Source of the DNA: Nakaseomyces glabratus
Lineage: Eukaryota > Ascomycota > Saccharomycetes > Saccharomycetales > Saccharomycetaceae
Direction: 5' to 3'
Length of the DNA stretch: 64,000 bases
Assembly (NCBI RefSeq): GCF_010111755.1
Contig: NC_088961.1
Span: forward strand, 186,001-250,000
Shown here: piece by piece, positions 19,487 through 29,242 of the stretch
Numbering within the stretch: the first letter of the stretch is position 1
Layout: every line of letters starts with the position of its first letter
Position numbers and translations under genes: made by a program
The notes under the pieces: generated by a model
The model's database searches: none
Told to the model about the DNA's origin: nothing
What the model saw: only the letters and a program-made list of their open reading frames with translations

Positions 19487-21190
19487 ATGACAGACTATTA
19501 CGAACCCATAAACATCTTTAGACAGTGCGCCATCAGCGTGAAGAAGCGCGGACAGGAGCACGGGCTGGACGTCGCCACGAGAAGGGTGGCCTCCTGGCAG
19601 AGAAGCGCCAAGCTGAACTCGCCAACGCTCCGCAAAGTGTCGGACGACTACTTCCTCACCAAGAAGGTCAAGTCGGACTACTGGCAGGTCTCAGACATGG
19701 ACCTCTCCGCCACAGCATTCTCCAGCGTCGGCAACCTCGTGATGGTAACCAGCAACAAGGACCAGGACAACGTCAAGCTCTACACGTACGCCGAGGACCC
19801 AAACTCGATGCGTCAGCTGCAGACCATCACCGTGCCCGGCGCACCCATCACCACAGCAACACTGCTGCCGGCCGCGGAGTTCAACCCCACCGCATACGTC
19901 CCAGACCATGAACAGCTGCTGCTCACGGGCCACAGGGACGGGATAGTGAACCTGATCTCAACAAGCTTCACCAAAGGTGAGTCCCGCATAGTCAAGCGCT
20001 ACAACCACAGGAAACACCTCGTGTCCATGGCTAACGAAGTGATGAACATAGACACGAAGCACAAGGACGAGATCGAACAACTGCTGGCAAACCACAAACA
20101 AAAGAGCAACAGTGCAAGAGCCATGCCAGTGAGATCAATCAAGCCATGGAACGGGATGGGATTTGTCTCCCTCATCAACGACTCCCTGTTTGTTTTCACA
20201 TTGAATAACACAAAGACACCACAGTACCTGAACTCTTTCCCAGGCATCCAATCCTTCGCAATTCAAACGCACAGCAACCCTTACCTGTTGGGACTAACAG
20301 GAACCCATTTTGGCGCGAACAACATCGCTCTACTAGACCTAAAGAAGACACTTTATATTCCCGATCCAGTCATCGACAAGGAATACAGAAAATCATCCTC
20401 CCGCTCAGTCTCCTCAGACTGTACTTGGATAAGCAGTTGCTATCTGGCGCAAGCACTGGGCAAAGAAGTTAATATCTGGGATGTCCGTAGAACTGATGGA
20501 AAGCCCAAAGCTAAAATATTACCAAACAAAGGTGTCATAGAACACTTAAGCTACCATTACGAGACTGATACTTTGTTCAGCAGCGATGATCAAGGTAATA
20601 TTATCGCTTGGGATTTGACAAACTTAGATAGACTAGAATATTGTGGTCTAGTCCATGGTTTGGATGCAGTTAAGTACAATATGAACCTTCCAATAAATGA
20701 TAGCAACTATTCGCAATGTGGCAACGTTGTGGTTAATGGGAATAACAACAGCGCTTGCACATACCGAAAGCTAGCACGTAAGATTGAGGTCAATCAAAGA
20801 GCAGGCACATTATTCAGTTATTGTGATCATGAACTGGGCCTTCACCGTCTGTTCTCAGCTCCAGTCGAAATTTCACTACAATTGTCTGATACTGAGACTA
20901 TCAACTATGAGTCAGAAGAAGAAGAAGTTATGGTTCATGTTGATAAACTACACGACAATTCCCACGAAAATAGTAGTATTCTGCATTCGGATTCCACAAC
21001 TTTGCATTCAAGAGATTTTGATTCTTACTCTGACAATGAATCCGCTAATACCACTGATAATGATAATGAGCTTGCATATATGGACACCTTCAAAAGGCCA
21101 GTGCCCGCCTTTTTAGATGAAAAGGTTGCCGCTTATAACAACCCAGTTCTAAGTTCTAGCTCTTCGACTCTAGCCTACGGCTACTTTTAA
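19487..21190 (+). CDS. DSE1: Daughter-cell-specific WD40-like protein Dse1
   Basis: 567 residues, close to the roughly 573 of S. cerevisiae Dse1, a daughter-specific bud-neck protein involved in cell-wall metabolism and cell separation. Weak WD40-type repeats are visible (FSSVGNLVMVTSNKDQDNVKLYTYAED; LLLTGHRDGIVNLIST; CTWISSCYLAQALGKEVNIWDVRRTDGKPKAK written here in parts; LFSSDDQGNIIAWDLTNLD). The C-terminal 100 residues are acidic and Ser-rich (INYESEEEEVMVH). The first 0.6 kb is markedly GC-richer (GAC, CTC, GTC codons) than the last 0.6 kb, a composition step inside one continuous frame. RSP5 upstream and YCK3 downstream match S. cerevisiae order. Confidence 0.9.
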   Translation: MTDYYEPINIFRQCAISVKKRGQEHGLDVATRRVASWQRSAKLNSPTLRKVSDDYFLTKKVKSDYWQVSDMDLSATAFSSVGNLVMVTSNKDQDNVKLYTYAEDPNSMRQLQTITVPGAPITTATLLPAAEFNPTAYVPDHEQLLLTGHRDGIVNLISTSFTKGESRIVKRYNHRKHLVSMANEVMNIDTKHKDEIEQLLANHKQKSNSARAMPVRSIKPWNGMGFVSLINDSLFVFTLNNTKTPQYLNSFPGIQSFAIQTHSNPYLLGLTGTHFGANNIALLDLKKTLYIPDPVIDKEYRKSSSRSVSSDCTWISSCYLAQALGKEVNIWDVRRTDGKPKAKILPNKGVIEHLSYHYETDTLFSSDDQGNIIAWDLTNLDRLEYCGLVHGLDAVKYNMNLPINDSNYSQCGNVVVNGNNNSACTYRKLARKIEVNQRAGTLFSYCDHELGLHRLFSAPVEISLQLSDTETINYESEEEEVMVHVDKLHDNSHENSSILHSDSTTLHSRDFDSYSDNESANTTDNDNELAYMDTFKRPVPAFLDEKVAAYNNPVLSSSSSTLAYGYF

Positions 21191-21887
21191 AAAAAAAAAC
21201 TTTACCCTGTTGGAACAATGACTTCCAAACTCTAACAAACAATACCCGAGGTCAAAATCCTCATCATACCGTTCAGGTTAACGGTTCCTCATTCATATCC
21301 TTATTAATAAATGGTTTCTTTTATATTAATGTTCATTTTGTTTCACTTTTAAATGAAATATTGGTGTCAACTTTAACTAAAATTGTTTACACCTTTAATA
21401 TCATCTCATAGGCATGGCGGCTGGTCATTAGTGCCTCTGAATTATTGTTATGTTTAAATAAAAATTTTATATACACGTTTAATAAAGTTAATTTCATGGA
21501 AATATCTATCAATAAGCACAACTTGTTTCTATAAATAATTGATCTCCTATTAATCATAAATTTGAAGGATACTTGATACAGGTACAGTAAATGAATGATA
21601 TATTATACTCTATTAAATATGCAGCTCATGGTCAACACGTGCAAAATTCTGATAATATATATGACACTAGAATTAAAAATATGCATTATGTCAATTAATA
21701 AATTGAAAGTATGTTGATGAATATCATGCAGTCCACCAAAATCCAATATACCGTCTAGGCTTGCTATGATAGCATTGATTGGTAGTGTAGCTGTTTCATT
21801 GAACTTCAACAATAAATATTTCCCTCTTCTAATCACCTTGACAATGGGTGGATAGAAGGCTCTTTAAAAAAGCATATGAATGCAAAA
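21191..21887. other. Convergent 3' region, DSE1-YCK3
   Basis: About 700 bp, very AT-rich. The only ORF of note (21603-21836, minus) encodes a hydrophobic low-complexity peptide and is probably fortuitous. Confidence 0.6.
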
Positions 21888-23504
21888 TTAGAAAAAACAA
21901 CAGCATATTCTAGCGCACAAACCCTTTTCAGATTTGATTGAGTATCTTTCTACTGCAGAATCATATCTCTGTTGTTGATCATTAAAGAAATTATCCTTCG
22001 CATTGTTGGATCCCTTTTGGTATTGCATGTGTGCCCTTGAGTTCTTCCTCTTTGTCTGCAATTTATGTTGTGACTGCGATTTCCTCCTATCTTGTGTACC
22101 CATTGAATCGTATCCTTGGTTCATGTTAGGTTGTGTCAGTGTGTGATATATTACATCCGAACTGTGCTCTGATAGGTTCGAGAGATGCTTTTTGTCGGTA
22201 GACATTGCCTCTTTTTGTTTTGATGGAGTTGCTAATTTATTTTTAGCGCTATGCATGGCTGTCTGAGCCAGTTGTACTTGTTGTTGTTGTGATGTTCTTT
22301 TCGAGTCATTTCTTTGTCGTCCTGTATTTCCATTATTCTTTGCACCATTGTTGTTATTATTGTTATTTCTTGGTTGCGCATTCCCGTAGCCGTGTAGATT
22401 AGCTCTCTTATTGACTCGTATATCCCATCCAGCACCATTGTTAAGGTCCATCCAGTCGTAATGGCCATCGTCTTTGTAACCTTTTGATAGTAGTACACCA
22501 TCCATCAAAGATATTAAATAATCATAATCTGGGTCTTCGTCAAATTTTAATGAGCGAGTATATTTCAGGTAAGTAGCAAACTGAGACGGTATTTGGTTGC
22601 TTAGTAATAGTTCATCGGGATTTAGTTTTTGTTTCGTTAGACCAATCTTTTCATACTTAAGTTTATTATTTGGAGCTTTCAACCCTTGCCAAGGCAAAGA
22701 GCCTCTCAAGAAATAAAAAAATACGTGCCCCAGAGACTCTAAGTCGTCCCTTCTGGATTGTTCTCTTCCAAAATGTGTATTGATAGACATGTATCTTGCT
22801 GTCCCGCTTAATGACTTCCTTTCGCGGTACGGTATATGTTGTTTTGTTCTGGGATCTCTGTACTGTTTAGCCATACCAAAGTCCACCATGTAGATAAGAT
22901 TAGGATCTCCACCTGCCGACTGAGCGCAGTATTTAACACATTCGCCATTGTTGTTACTTGCTTTCTGAAACTCGGAAATTAGGAAGTTATCTGGTTTAAT
23001 ATCTCTGTATATTAGGTCGTGGTCGTGAATGATTCGTACTCTTTCAATCATCTGTTTAGCCAGCATACATGTTGTCTTGATCGAGAATTTCCTCCCACAC
23101 CACTCAAACAAATCCTCAAGTGATGGGCCCAGGAGGTCGATGATAAGGACATTGTGCATTCCTTCCTGTCCGAAGTAGTACGCATGCGGTATACCTTTGC
23201 TCCCGTTCAGTATTCTGTATGCCCTAAACTCGTCCCTCAATTGAGGCGCATCTGAGTGCCTAGGCTCGAACTTGATGGCAACTGGGAACCCAGCCAGTGA
23301 GTTCCCATTCCCGTTCCCGCTCCCATGCGCACTCCCACTCCCACTCCCATGGCCCTGCCTGCCGTCGCTGGAGTTCAAGATGTTCTGCCCTTCAAATATG
23401 ACACCAAAGGAACCCTCGCCGATCTTGGGTCCCACCGCATAGTGCATGCCTACCACATGCTGGTACCCAGAACGAGGGTTGCTACCAGTGCGTTGGCCAG
23501 ACAT
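21888..23504 (-). CDS. YCK3: Palmitoylated vacuolar casein kinase I Yck3
   Basis: 538 residues (S. cerevisiae about 524). The CK1 kinase domain spans about residues 20-345: glycine loop IGEGSFGVIFEG, a Gly/Ser/His insert typical of low-complexity expansion (GHGSGSGSAHGSGNGNGN), VAIKFEPR, YRDIKPDNFLI (about 160-171), DFGMAKQYRDP, and the CK1 signature LSGTARYMSINTH. The tail is Asn/Gln-rich (an N7 run) and ends in CARICCCFF, the cysteine cluster that is palmitoylated in Yck3 for AP-3-dependent delivery to the vacuole. The family phosphorylates the HOPS subunit Vps41 and the SNARE Vam3. Divergent from EAF3 across about 300 bp; this is the end of the chromosome-V-like block. Confidence 0.95.
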   Translation of the reverse strand: MSGQRTGSNPRSGYQHVVGMHYAVGPKIGEGSFGVIFEGQNILNSSDGRQGHGSGSGSAHGSGNGNGNSLAGFPVAIKFEPRHSDAPQLRDEFRAYRILNGSKGIPHAYYFGQEGMHNVLIIDLLGPSLEDLFEWCGRKFSIKTTCMLAKQMIERVRIIHDHDLIYRDIKPDNFLISEFQKASNNNGECVKYCAQSAGGDPNLIYMVDFGMAKQYRDPRTKQHIPYRERKSLSGTARYMSINTHFGREQSRRDDLESLGHVFFYFLRGSLPWQGLKAPNNKLKYEKIGLTKQKLNPDELLLSNQIPSQFATYLKYTRSLKFDEDPDYDYLISLMDGVLLSKGYKDDGHYDWMDLNNGAGWDIRVNKRANLHGYGNAQPRNNNNNNNGAKNNGNTGRQRNDSKRTSQQQQVQLAQTAMHSAKNKLATPSKQKEAMSTDKKHLSNLSEHSSDVIYHTLTQPNMNQGYDSMGTQDRRKSQSQHKLQTKRKNSRAHMQYQKGSNNAKDNFFNDQQQRYDSAVERYSIKSEKGLCARICCCFF

Positions 23505-23808
23505 GTTTCGTTTCCACTGTCGCTGTCCTTGTCCTTCCTAAATGAAACTGCAGCTGTAATACGCAAGGATTCTATGCCAGCCTCTTCGCAAGGACTCCCC
23601 AGATGCAGCTCAGAGATCGATGTGAGTATCCAGAAATATGTCTAGAAATATGATTCTTGTGCGACGTGAAGTCCCAAAGGGATTTGATTAGAAGAAAAAT
23701 TTTGGTCGTTGAAAGACACTTTGGGAAGACGAGAAGTATAAAGCGCAAGGTGAAGTGGTAGTACTATTGGGGTCTCTGGAGCTGGAGTTGGAGCTAGGGC
23801 GCGCGGCG
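23505..23808. other. Divergent YCK3/EAF3 promoter region; synteny junction
   Basis: 304 bp joining the chromosome-V-like block to the chromosome-XVI-like block. It contains a short direct duplication (AGAAATATG at about 23632 and 23644). The open frame upstream of the EAF3 ATG has no other ATG. No repeat or tRNA marks the junction. Confidence 0.6.
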
Positions 23809-24876
23809 ATGTTTGAAGTTGGCGGCAAGTGTTTAGCGTATCATGGTCCGCTGTTGTATGAGGCCAAGATTTTGAGGCGGTGGAACCCGAAGCTGGAGAA
23901 GGTTGAGTACTCGGTGCCGTTGAAGAGTGGTGAGGAGGATGGGTTGCCTGAGAGCATGAACCGGGAGGAATTCTACTACTATATTCATTACCAAGGGTGG
24001 AAGTCGAGCTGGGATGAGTGGGTGAGTGTTGACCGGATCATGGAGTTGACGGAGGCCAATATCGAGTTAAAGAAGCAGCTGGTGATGGAGGCCAAGAAGG
24101 CGTCGCTGGCTCAGCAGCAGAAGACGAAGAACGGTGGATCCGCGAAGCGTGGTGGTGGCGGTGCACACTCAGAGAGCAACCACGGCGGCAGGAGGTCCGG
24201 ATCAGGGGATCGTCGGGACTCGAATGCGGAAGAGCGCGGGATTGTGCCGAGCGAGGGGCCCTTCAGGACATCCTCAGTGATGAGCTACAACTTCTCGCGA
24301 AACAAGCTTCGAATCCATATACCTATGATCCTAGAGAGCATGCTGGTCGACGACTGGGAGATAGTCACGAAGGAGAAGAAGATCAGCAACTTGCCAAACC
24401 CGTTTCCAGTGGAAACCATCCTGGATAGGTTCTACAAGGACGTCGCTACTAGGACTACATCACCCGTAGAGCTCTCGCTGGTTGAAGAGTACGTGTACGG
24501 TTTGAAGCAGTACTTCAACGAGGCCATCGGGAACTTACTACTGTACAAGCTGGAACGCTTGCAATACGAACAAGTGTTCTACCCGACACCAGAACAGCAA
24601 CAGGCAATGACGCCCGTGGAGCGTTCATTGTCCGGCAGGCGACCAGGGCAACTCTACGGGGTGCTGCATCTACTCCGATTGATAAGCATTCTCCCGGAAA
24701 TGCTAAGCAACTGCGTCGGCATGGACACCCAAGCAATAAACGTAATCCTCAGACACACCGAGAAGCTGCTGCTGTGGCTAGTGGACCGCATAGAAGACTT
24801 GCTCCCACACAAAGTGCACAAGTCCTACTACACCAACACCTCGAGCCAGTACGAAGGCGTAGCACTCGGCCTGTGA
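23809..24876 (+). CDS. EAF3: Chromodomain/MRG protein Eaf3 (NuA4 and Rpd3S subunit)
   Basis: 355 residues from ATG 23809 (MFEVGGKCLAYHGPLLYEAK). This start aligns with the beginning of the chromodomain; the frame extends upstream only through non-ATG codons. N-terminal chromo-barrel domain (1 to about 85, with YYIHYQGWKSSWDEWV carrying the aromatic cage that binds H3K36 methyl-lysine), a Gly/Ser/Arg-rich linker (SAKRGGGGAHSESN), and a C-terminal MRG domain (about 165-350, IHIPMILESMLVDDWEIVTKE ... LLRLISILPEMLSN). Eaf3 guides the Rpd3S deacetylase to transcribed chromatin and is part of the NuA4 acetyltransferase. The gene is unusually GC-rich for the window. Tandem with SDD4, as YPR023C/YPR022C. 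Confidence 0.95.
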   Translation: MFEVGGKCLAYHGPLLYEAKILRRWNPKLEKVEYSVPLKSGEEDGLPESMNREEFYYYIHYQGWKSSWDEWVSVDRIMELTEANIELKKQLVMEAKKASLAQQQKTKNGGSAKRGGGGAHSESNHGGRRSGSGDRRDSNAEERGIVPSEGPFRTSSVMSYNFSRNKLRIHIPMILESMLVDDWEIVTKEKKISNLPNPFPVETILDRFYKDVATRTTSPVELSLVEEYVYGLKQYFNEAIGNLLLYKLERLQYEQVFYPTPEQQQAMTPVERSLSGRRPGQLYGVLHLLRLISILPEMLSNCVGMDTQAINVILRHTEKLLLWLVDRIEDLLPHKVHKSYYTNTSSQYEGVALGL

Positions 24877-25200
24877 GCCCCCCGCCCCCGACCTGTGTAG
24901 TACATACCCATTATATATGATCCGTAGCACTATGACAACCGGATACCATTGTTTAGAAGCTATAATTTATTATAAACTGTCAAGGGTCCCTTCTTAGAAA
25001 GCATTGCAGAGAATGCACAAAATACCTGCTGTCATAGCAGGTGAAAAAAAAAAAAACTGGAAAAGTGTTTGGGCCCTTTTAAAGATGCTAATACACTTTC
25101 AGAGATAGTTGGGAGAGCTGGAAAAGGAAGTAAACTCACTTAGCGAGTAGTAGTCACAGCGATCTGCTTGTATTTTCTTTATAGGCTGTGTTTTTGCGAG
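24877..25200. other. EAF3-SDD4 spacer with a hairpin and an A13 tract
   Basis: 324 bp between tandem genes. ACCTGCT (25024-25030) and AGCAGGT (25036-25042) form a 7-bp inverted repeat with a 5-nt loop, followed at once by about 13 A residues. It lies 160-180 bp upstream of the SDD4 ATG, so it may be a promoter element plus poly(dA) nucleosome-depleting tract rather than a terminator of EAF3. Confidence 0.55.
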
Positions 25201-28200
25201 ATGGTGGAGAATCACAGTTATAATGTTACACCCGAGTCCGTGTCGCTCCCGTCGTCGGGTGGAGAAGTGCACGTCGTGCGGAAACGGTCTAAGACTGTCA
25301 GTATGGTGGTTGGAGAGGATGGACAGTATCGCTACAAGTGTCCGCATCCGACCTGTGACAAGTCCTTCAGCCGGCAGGAGCACCTTTCTCGACACAAGCT
25401 GAATCATTGGCCCAAGGAGATATTCAAGTGCCACTATGTGTCGCCGTTGTCGGGTCAGCCCTGCGGTAAGACGTTTGTGAGAAGAGATCTGCTGAACAGG
25501 CATGAGAAGAGACACGAGAACAAGTCATATACGGGGCGGAAATCGCGATCGATCTCTAGGGAGATCACACCCGGAATCACGTCGCCCGTTGCGGAGTCAC
25601 CCTCGAACCCGAGCTTTCAGCATTCAGAAACTTCCGCTTATGCGACCAGCTCGAGAAGTAACAGCAATAGTAGTTTCACTGTTGGGAAATTCTCCGTGAC
25701 GCCGCAGGAGGAAAGCGGCAACAAAAGGAAAAGACAGCGAACTAAGTCGTCACAGAAACTAAATGAAACCACTGACTCTATAGGGCCCATTGACCCTAAA
25801 CTACTGGATCCTTCAGAGGCAGACAGAAGCATATATACTACACCTGCAGAAAAAGAAGAGGACAAACCGAAGACCATTCCAGTATACAATAATGACGTAC
25901 TAATTAATGCTAATAACAATATTGAAGACCCTAATGATGACACTATTATGACTTTTATTTCCAAGAAGAACGCTCGCAAACAGCAAAAATTGGTAAAAAT
26001 TGCTCCCAAACCCCATAATTCTAGAGCCCGACCAGCAAATACTGTAATTGATCCGGCCATTCATCAATTTTCTTACCCAGAACGGAAATCTGTTGATCAT
26101 AAATTTAATAACGAATCCATTCCGGCGCCATATAACGCTGAGCTATTAAATTATGGTAATACAATAGTACAAGAAAAATCTCAAAAGAAAAGATCACAGT
26201 CAGGGCCAGATGGCTCCAACGTAAGCAGAGATGTCTTTGATTGGAACTCTGTTATGGCGGACCGAGATGATGCACATCAATCCATCTCTAATTCAAACTC
26301 AAGTACCAATCTTAATAAAGTTTATGATCTATTCTCCATTGATTTCTTGAGTGATGATCCTTTACAAAACTTTATGCAAGAATTATCAGTTGGACACAAA
26401 CAAGGTGGATCTATGACATCAGCACAAGCTTCCACACAGTCAACAAATCCTGTTAATAGTCCTACTCAGGATAGTAATTGCTCATCCAATGGTTTGAGGA
26501 AATCAGAAGATATTCATTTGCAAGCCATGCCAAAATTTGACGACAGTCAGAAGTCTCATATTAAGGATAACCTATCTACACAAAAGATTAATATAAACAA
26601 CTTTATCAAAAAAGATAAAGAACAAAGGATATTGGAACGTGATAGCGATTCCAAGCGTCTTCATCACAAGAAGAGGAAGAACATGAAACTATCCATGAGA
26701 CAAATACCATCATTCTTTTTTACTGATCAGGCCACCAAGTTTGACATATCCAAGGATAAATGTTTGGAACTGTTTAACCTTGTTCCTGAATTAAGATATA
26801 TACCAGCAATTGAGTTGAAGAAGTCTTTGAAATCTTTCTGGTATAATTTCCACCCACAGTATGGACTTTTACATAAGCCATCATTCAATGTGAACGATGC
26901 CCCTGCCATATTGATTCTTTCGATGATAATGACTGGTGCTAGCTTCCTAGGTTCGAATGCCAGAGAAATGGTGAGTGACCCAATTTGTGGACCTTTGCGA
27001 TGGATCATTTTCTCACACCCAGATTTCCAACCACCTTCACAAACATATATTATTCAGAGTTTACTGCTTTTAGAGGGTTATGAAAAGGCTAGCACTAATA
27101 GATATTTGCATGAGAGATCTTTCCTCCACCATGGTACTACCATTCAATTGCTGAGGAGAACCCCTTCACTCGGAGGACATCCTTCAATAGTGAAGCGTGA
27201 GGGCAATACAACAGCTGCCAAAATACTTGATGATGAACAAGGTCAGCGTGATGCTTTAGAAGAAATTTACAGGCAGTGGATTGATTTCGAAATGTTAAAG
27301 AGAATCGCATTTTATGCATTTTATATGGATACTACGCATGCGGTTGTTTTTGGTTATTGGAATTTATTCATACATTGTAATCAAATTCAGTTAAACCTTC
27401 CCTGCTCGGACGAGATATGGGAGTCATATGATTTAAGTTATGAGACTCTTTTGAATAATGGCTTTGGTGGTGAGGCAAGGGTAGAGAATTATCAATTTTT
27501 GCCAACACTAAAGAGTTTAATGAATGAAGTCACAGAGACGCTTCGAATCCAGAAATTGAAAGCACCTACTTCTAGTACTCCAGAGGCTGTGAAGGCTGCT
27601 ATAGATTCTGTTGATAAAGTTTCTGGTAGGAAATGGAACATAAGGAGTATATTTGGTAAGAAATTACTGTTGGCAGGTATAATTTCGATCATGTTTCAGT
27701 GTCAAGAGGCAGTTTTACCAACAACTTTTAGAGTTGGTGATGGTACTGACCAAGTCTTTTCTTGGACAGAAATTGTCTCTTTTGCGGCAAACTACTGGTT
27801 AATAAAAGTACAGGGTGATTGTACAGCAGCTAAAAGCTGTATGGTTAGTTGTGGTAATGACAGTGATATACTGACTAATTCTGATGTTACAGTAGATGAA
27901 GATGTGATAAAGCTTGATTTACTTGGTGAGGAGGCCGATACCATATGTAAGATACCTGTCTACCACGTTATCCAAATTGTGTTGAGAATTTTCCATAACG
28001 ATTACTATATTTACGCAGGTGCTCCATGGAGGATGAATGTGAGACTAGATAAGGATGAATATTCTGTGGTTTCTAATAGAGTGCGCAAATTTGCCTCAGA
28101 TCCATATAATGGAGGTGTTGCAATTGTGCATGGTTTCCAATTCTTGTTTCAGATGTTCTTAAAAGTTGATTCTTCTGAAAATGATGGAAAGGAGCGCACT

Positions 28201-28689
28201 ATCACATTCAAGGACTATGACATAAACTCAGATTATATCATCACACGTCCGAACACAGTTGCATTGATATCGGTATTAATATGGTGTTACAACAATGTCC
28301 TGTTTGGCCCTGAGTCGCAAATATGGGATAACAGTAAAGAAGAAGATGTAGAGGCATCAGAGGAGAACACCAGGAAGAACAATGAAGCCAAGGAACTCTA
28401 CACACCAAAGGAGTCATTCGAACAGTACTTAATAAGGATGTATCATTCCCTGTACATTGACACAAACACGGATGTGATCACATACCAAAATGAAATTTGG
28501 GCAAAAGCCACAATACTAGGCACTATCCCTAACACAAACAACATGTGCGGCATGATGTTATACATGAGGGACACTTACAGAAGAAGTTTCTGGGATTTGG
28601 GAAGAGAGTTTGGGAACTTGTTTGATAACTGCCTAGAGAGGAGCATGGGCAAGTCATCACCAACATGTTTCAATATGTATGATGTCTAA
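25201..28689 (+). CDS. SDD4: C2H2 zinc-finger protein with fungal transcription factor domain (YPR022C orthologue)
   Basis: 1,162 residues from ATG 25201 (MVENHSYNVTPESV); upstream codons in frame lack ATG. Two C2H2 fingers lie near residues 47-69 (CPHPTCDKSFSRQEHLSRH) and 77-105 (CHYVSPLSGQPCGKTFVRRDLLNRH). A long disordered linker with basic runs (KRKRQRTK, HHKKRKNMK) precedes a helical fungal-specific regulatory domain (about 515-1030, ELKKSLKSFWYNFHPQYGLLHKPSFN, ILSMIMTGASFLG). This architecture matches S. cerevisiae YPR022C (Sdd4), a poorly characterised putative transcription factor; length is similar (about 1,133). Targets cannot be read from the sequence. Between EAF3 and AGC1, as in S. 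cerevisiae. Confidence 0.88.
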   Translation: MVENHSYNVTPESVSLPSSGGEVHVVRKRSKTVSMVVGEDGQYRYKCPHPTCDKSFSRQEHLSRHKLNHWPKEIFKCHYVSPLSGQPCGKTFVRRDLLNRHEKRHENKSYTGRKSRSISREITPGITSPVAESPSNPSFQHSETSAYATSSRSNSNSSFTVGKFSVTPQEESGNKRKRQRTKSSQKLNETTDSIGPIDPKLLDPSEADRSIYTTPAEKEEDKPKTIPVYNNDVLINANNNIEDPNDDTIMTFISKKNARKQQKLVKIAPKPHNSRARPANTVIDPAIHQFSYPERKSVDHKFNNESIPAPYNAELLNYGNTIVQEKSQKKRSQSGPDGSNVSRDVFDWNSVMADRDDAHQSISNSNSSTNLNKVYDLFSIDFLSDDPLQNFMQELSVGHKQGGSMTSAQASTQSTNPVNSPTQDSNCSSNGLRKSEDIHLQAMPKFDDSQKSHIKDNLSTQKININNFIKKDKEQRILERDSDSKRLHHKKRKNMKLSMRQIPSFFFTDQATKFDISKDKCLELFNLVPELRYIPAIELKKSLKSFWYNFHPQYGLLHKPSFNVNDAPAILILSMIMTGASFLGSNAREMVSDPICGPLRWIIFSHPDFQPPSQTYIIQSLLLLEGYEKASTNRYLHERSFLHHGTTIQLLRRTPSLGGHPSIVKREGNTTAAKILDDEQGQRDALEEIYRQWIDFEMLKRIAFYAFYMDTTHAVVFGYWNLFIHCNQIQLNLPCSDEIWESYDLSYETLLNNGFGGEARVENYQFLPTLKSLMNEVTETLRIQKLKAPTSSTPEAVKAAIDSVDKVSGRKWNIRSIFGKKLLLAGIISIMFQCQEAVLPTTFRVGDGTDQVFSWTEIVSFAANYWLIKVQGDCTAAKSCMVSCGNDSDILTNSDVTVDEDVIKLDLLGEEADTICKIPVYHVIQIVLRIFHNDYYIYAGAPWRMNVRLDKDEYSVVSNRVRKFASDPYNGGVAIVHGFQFLFQMFLKVDSSENDGKERTITFKDYDINSDYIITRPNTVALISVLIWCYNNVLFGPESQIWDNSKEEDVEASEENTRKNNEAKELYTPKESFEQYLIRMYHSLYIDTNTDVITYQNEIWAKATILGTIPNTNNMCGMMLYMRDTYRRSFWDLGREFGNLFDNCLERSMGKSSPTCFNMYDV

Positions 28690-29242
28690 TTAATTTTTTT
28701 TTTTACTGTATTACTCACTGATTCTTCTCAAGTCCAATTGTAATACTTGGTTTATATACTACTAATATTTATAACGTTTCAATTCTAATATAATATTTCA
28801 ACATCCAATGTGTCGTAGCTGGGGGAAAAATTTCAAGCGATGACTATTCTATTAGAGTTTGATTCGAGGAATTCCTCGAGGAAAGTGAAAAAAAGCAGGA
28901 AGATACTGATTTGGTACGGGATTACTCCGGGAGCAACTACTTGCAAAAAAATTATAAACAATTTGAGCATATAAATACCGGATTTACGGATTCAATGAGA
29001 CTAGTGCTTTGCAAGTTTTATTTTGTTTCAGGCAATTTGAAAGCTGGATATTCACTCGGCATTAGCCATTGCGGTTGGAGCGGTTGCTGGAAGATAAACG
29101 GTAACTCAATAATAGAGAAAAAAGAGTCATCCTCTTCTCCGAGAGATGCATAGGCAGCTATAGTCATCACGTATTTATTTTAGGATTTGCAAAAATAGAT
29201 TGCATTTGAGAGGCTATTTATACATTACTCTAAAGTTGGTAT
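28690..29242. promoter_or_regulatory. AGC1 promoter region with overlapping palindromes
   Basis: 553 bp. Palindromes TCGAGGAATTCCTCGA (28864-28879) and TTCCTCGAGGAA (28872-28883) overlap. A GAGTCAT (29124-29130), the reverse of a Gcn4-like TGACTC half, is about 115 bp upstream of the AGC1 ATG. The 80-codon ORF at 28911-29153 is not supported. Confidence 0.5.

Noticed and set aside
23755..23808. N-terminal extension of EAF3 (LELELELGRAA)
   Set aside because: Begins with a GTG codon and precedes the family's conserved start; ATG at 23809 is a better fit.
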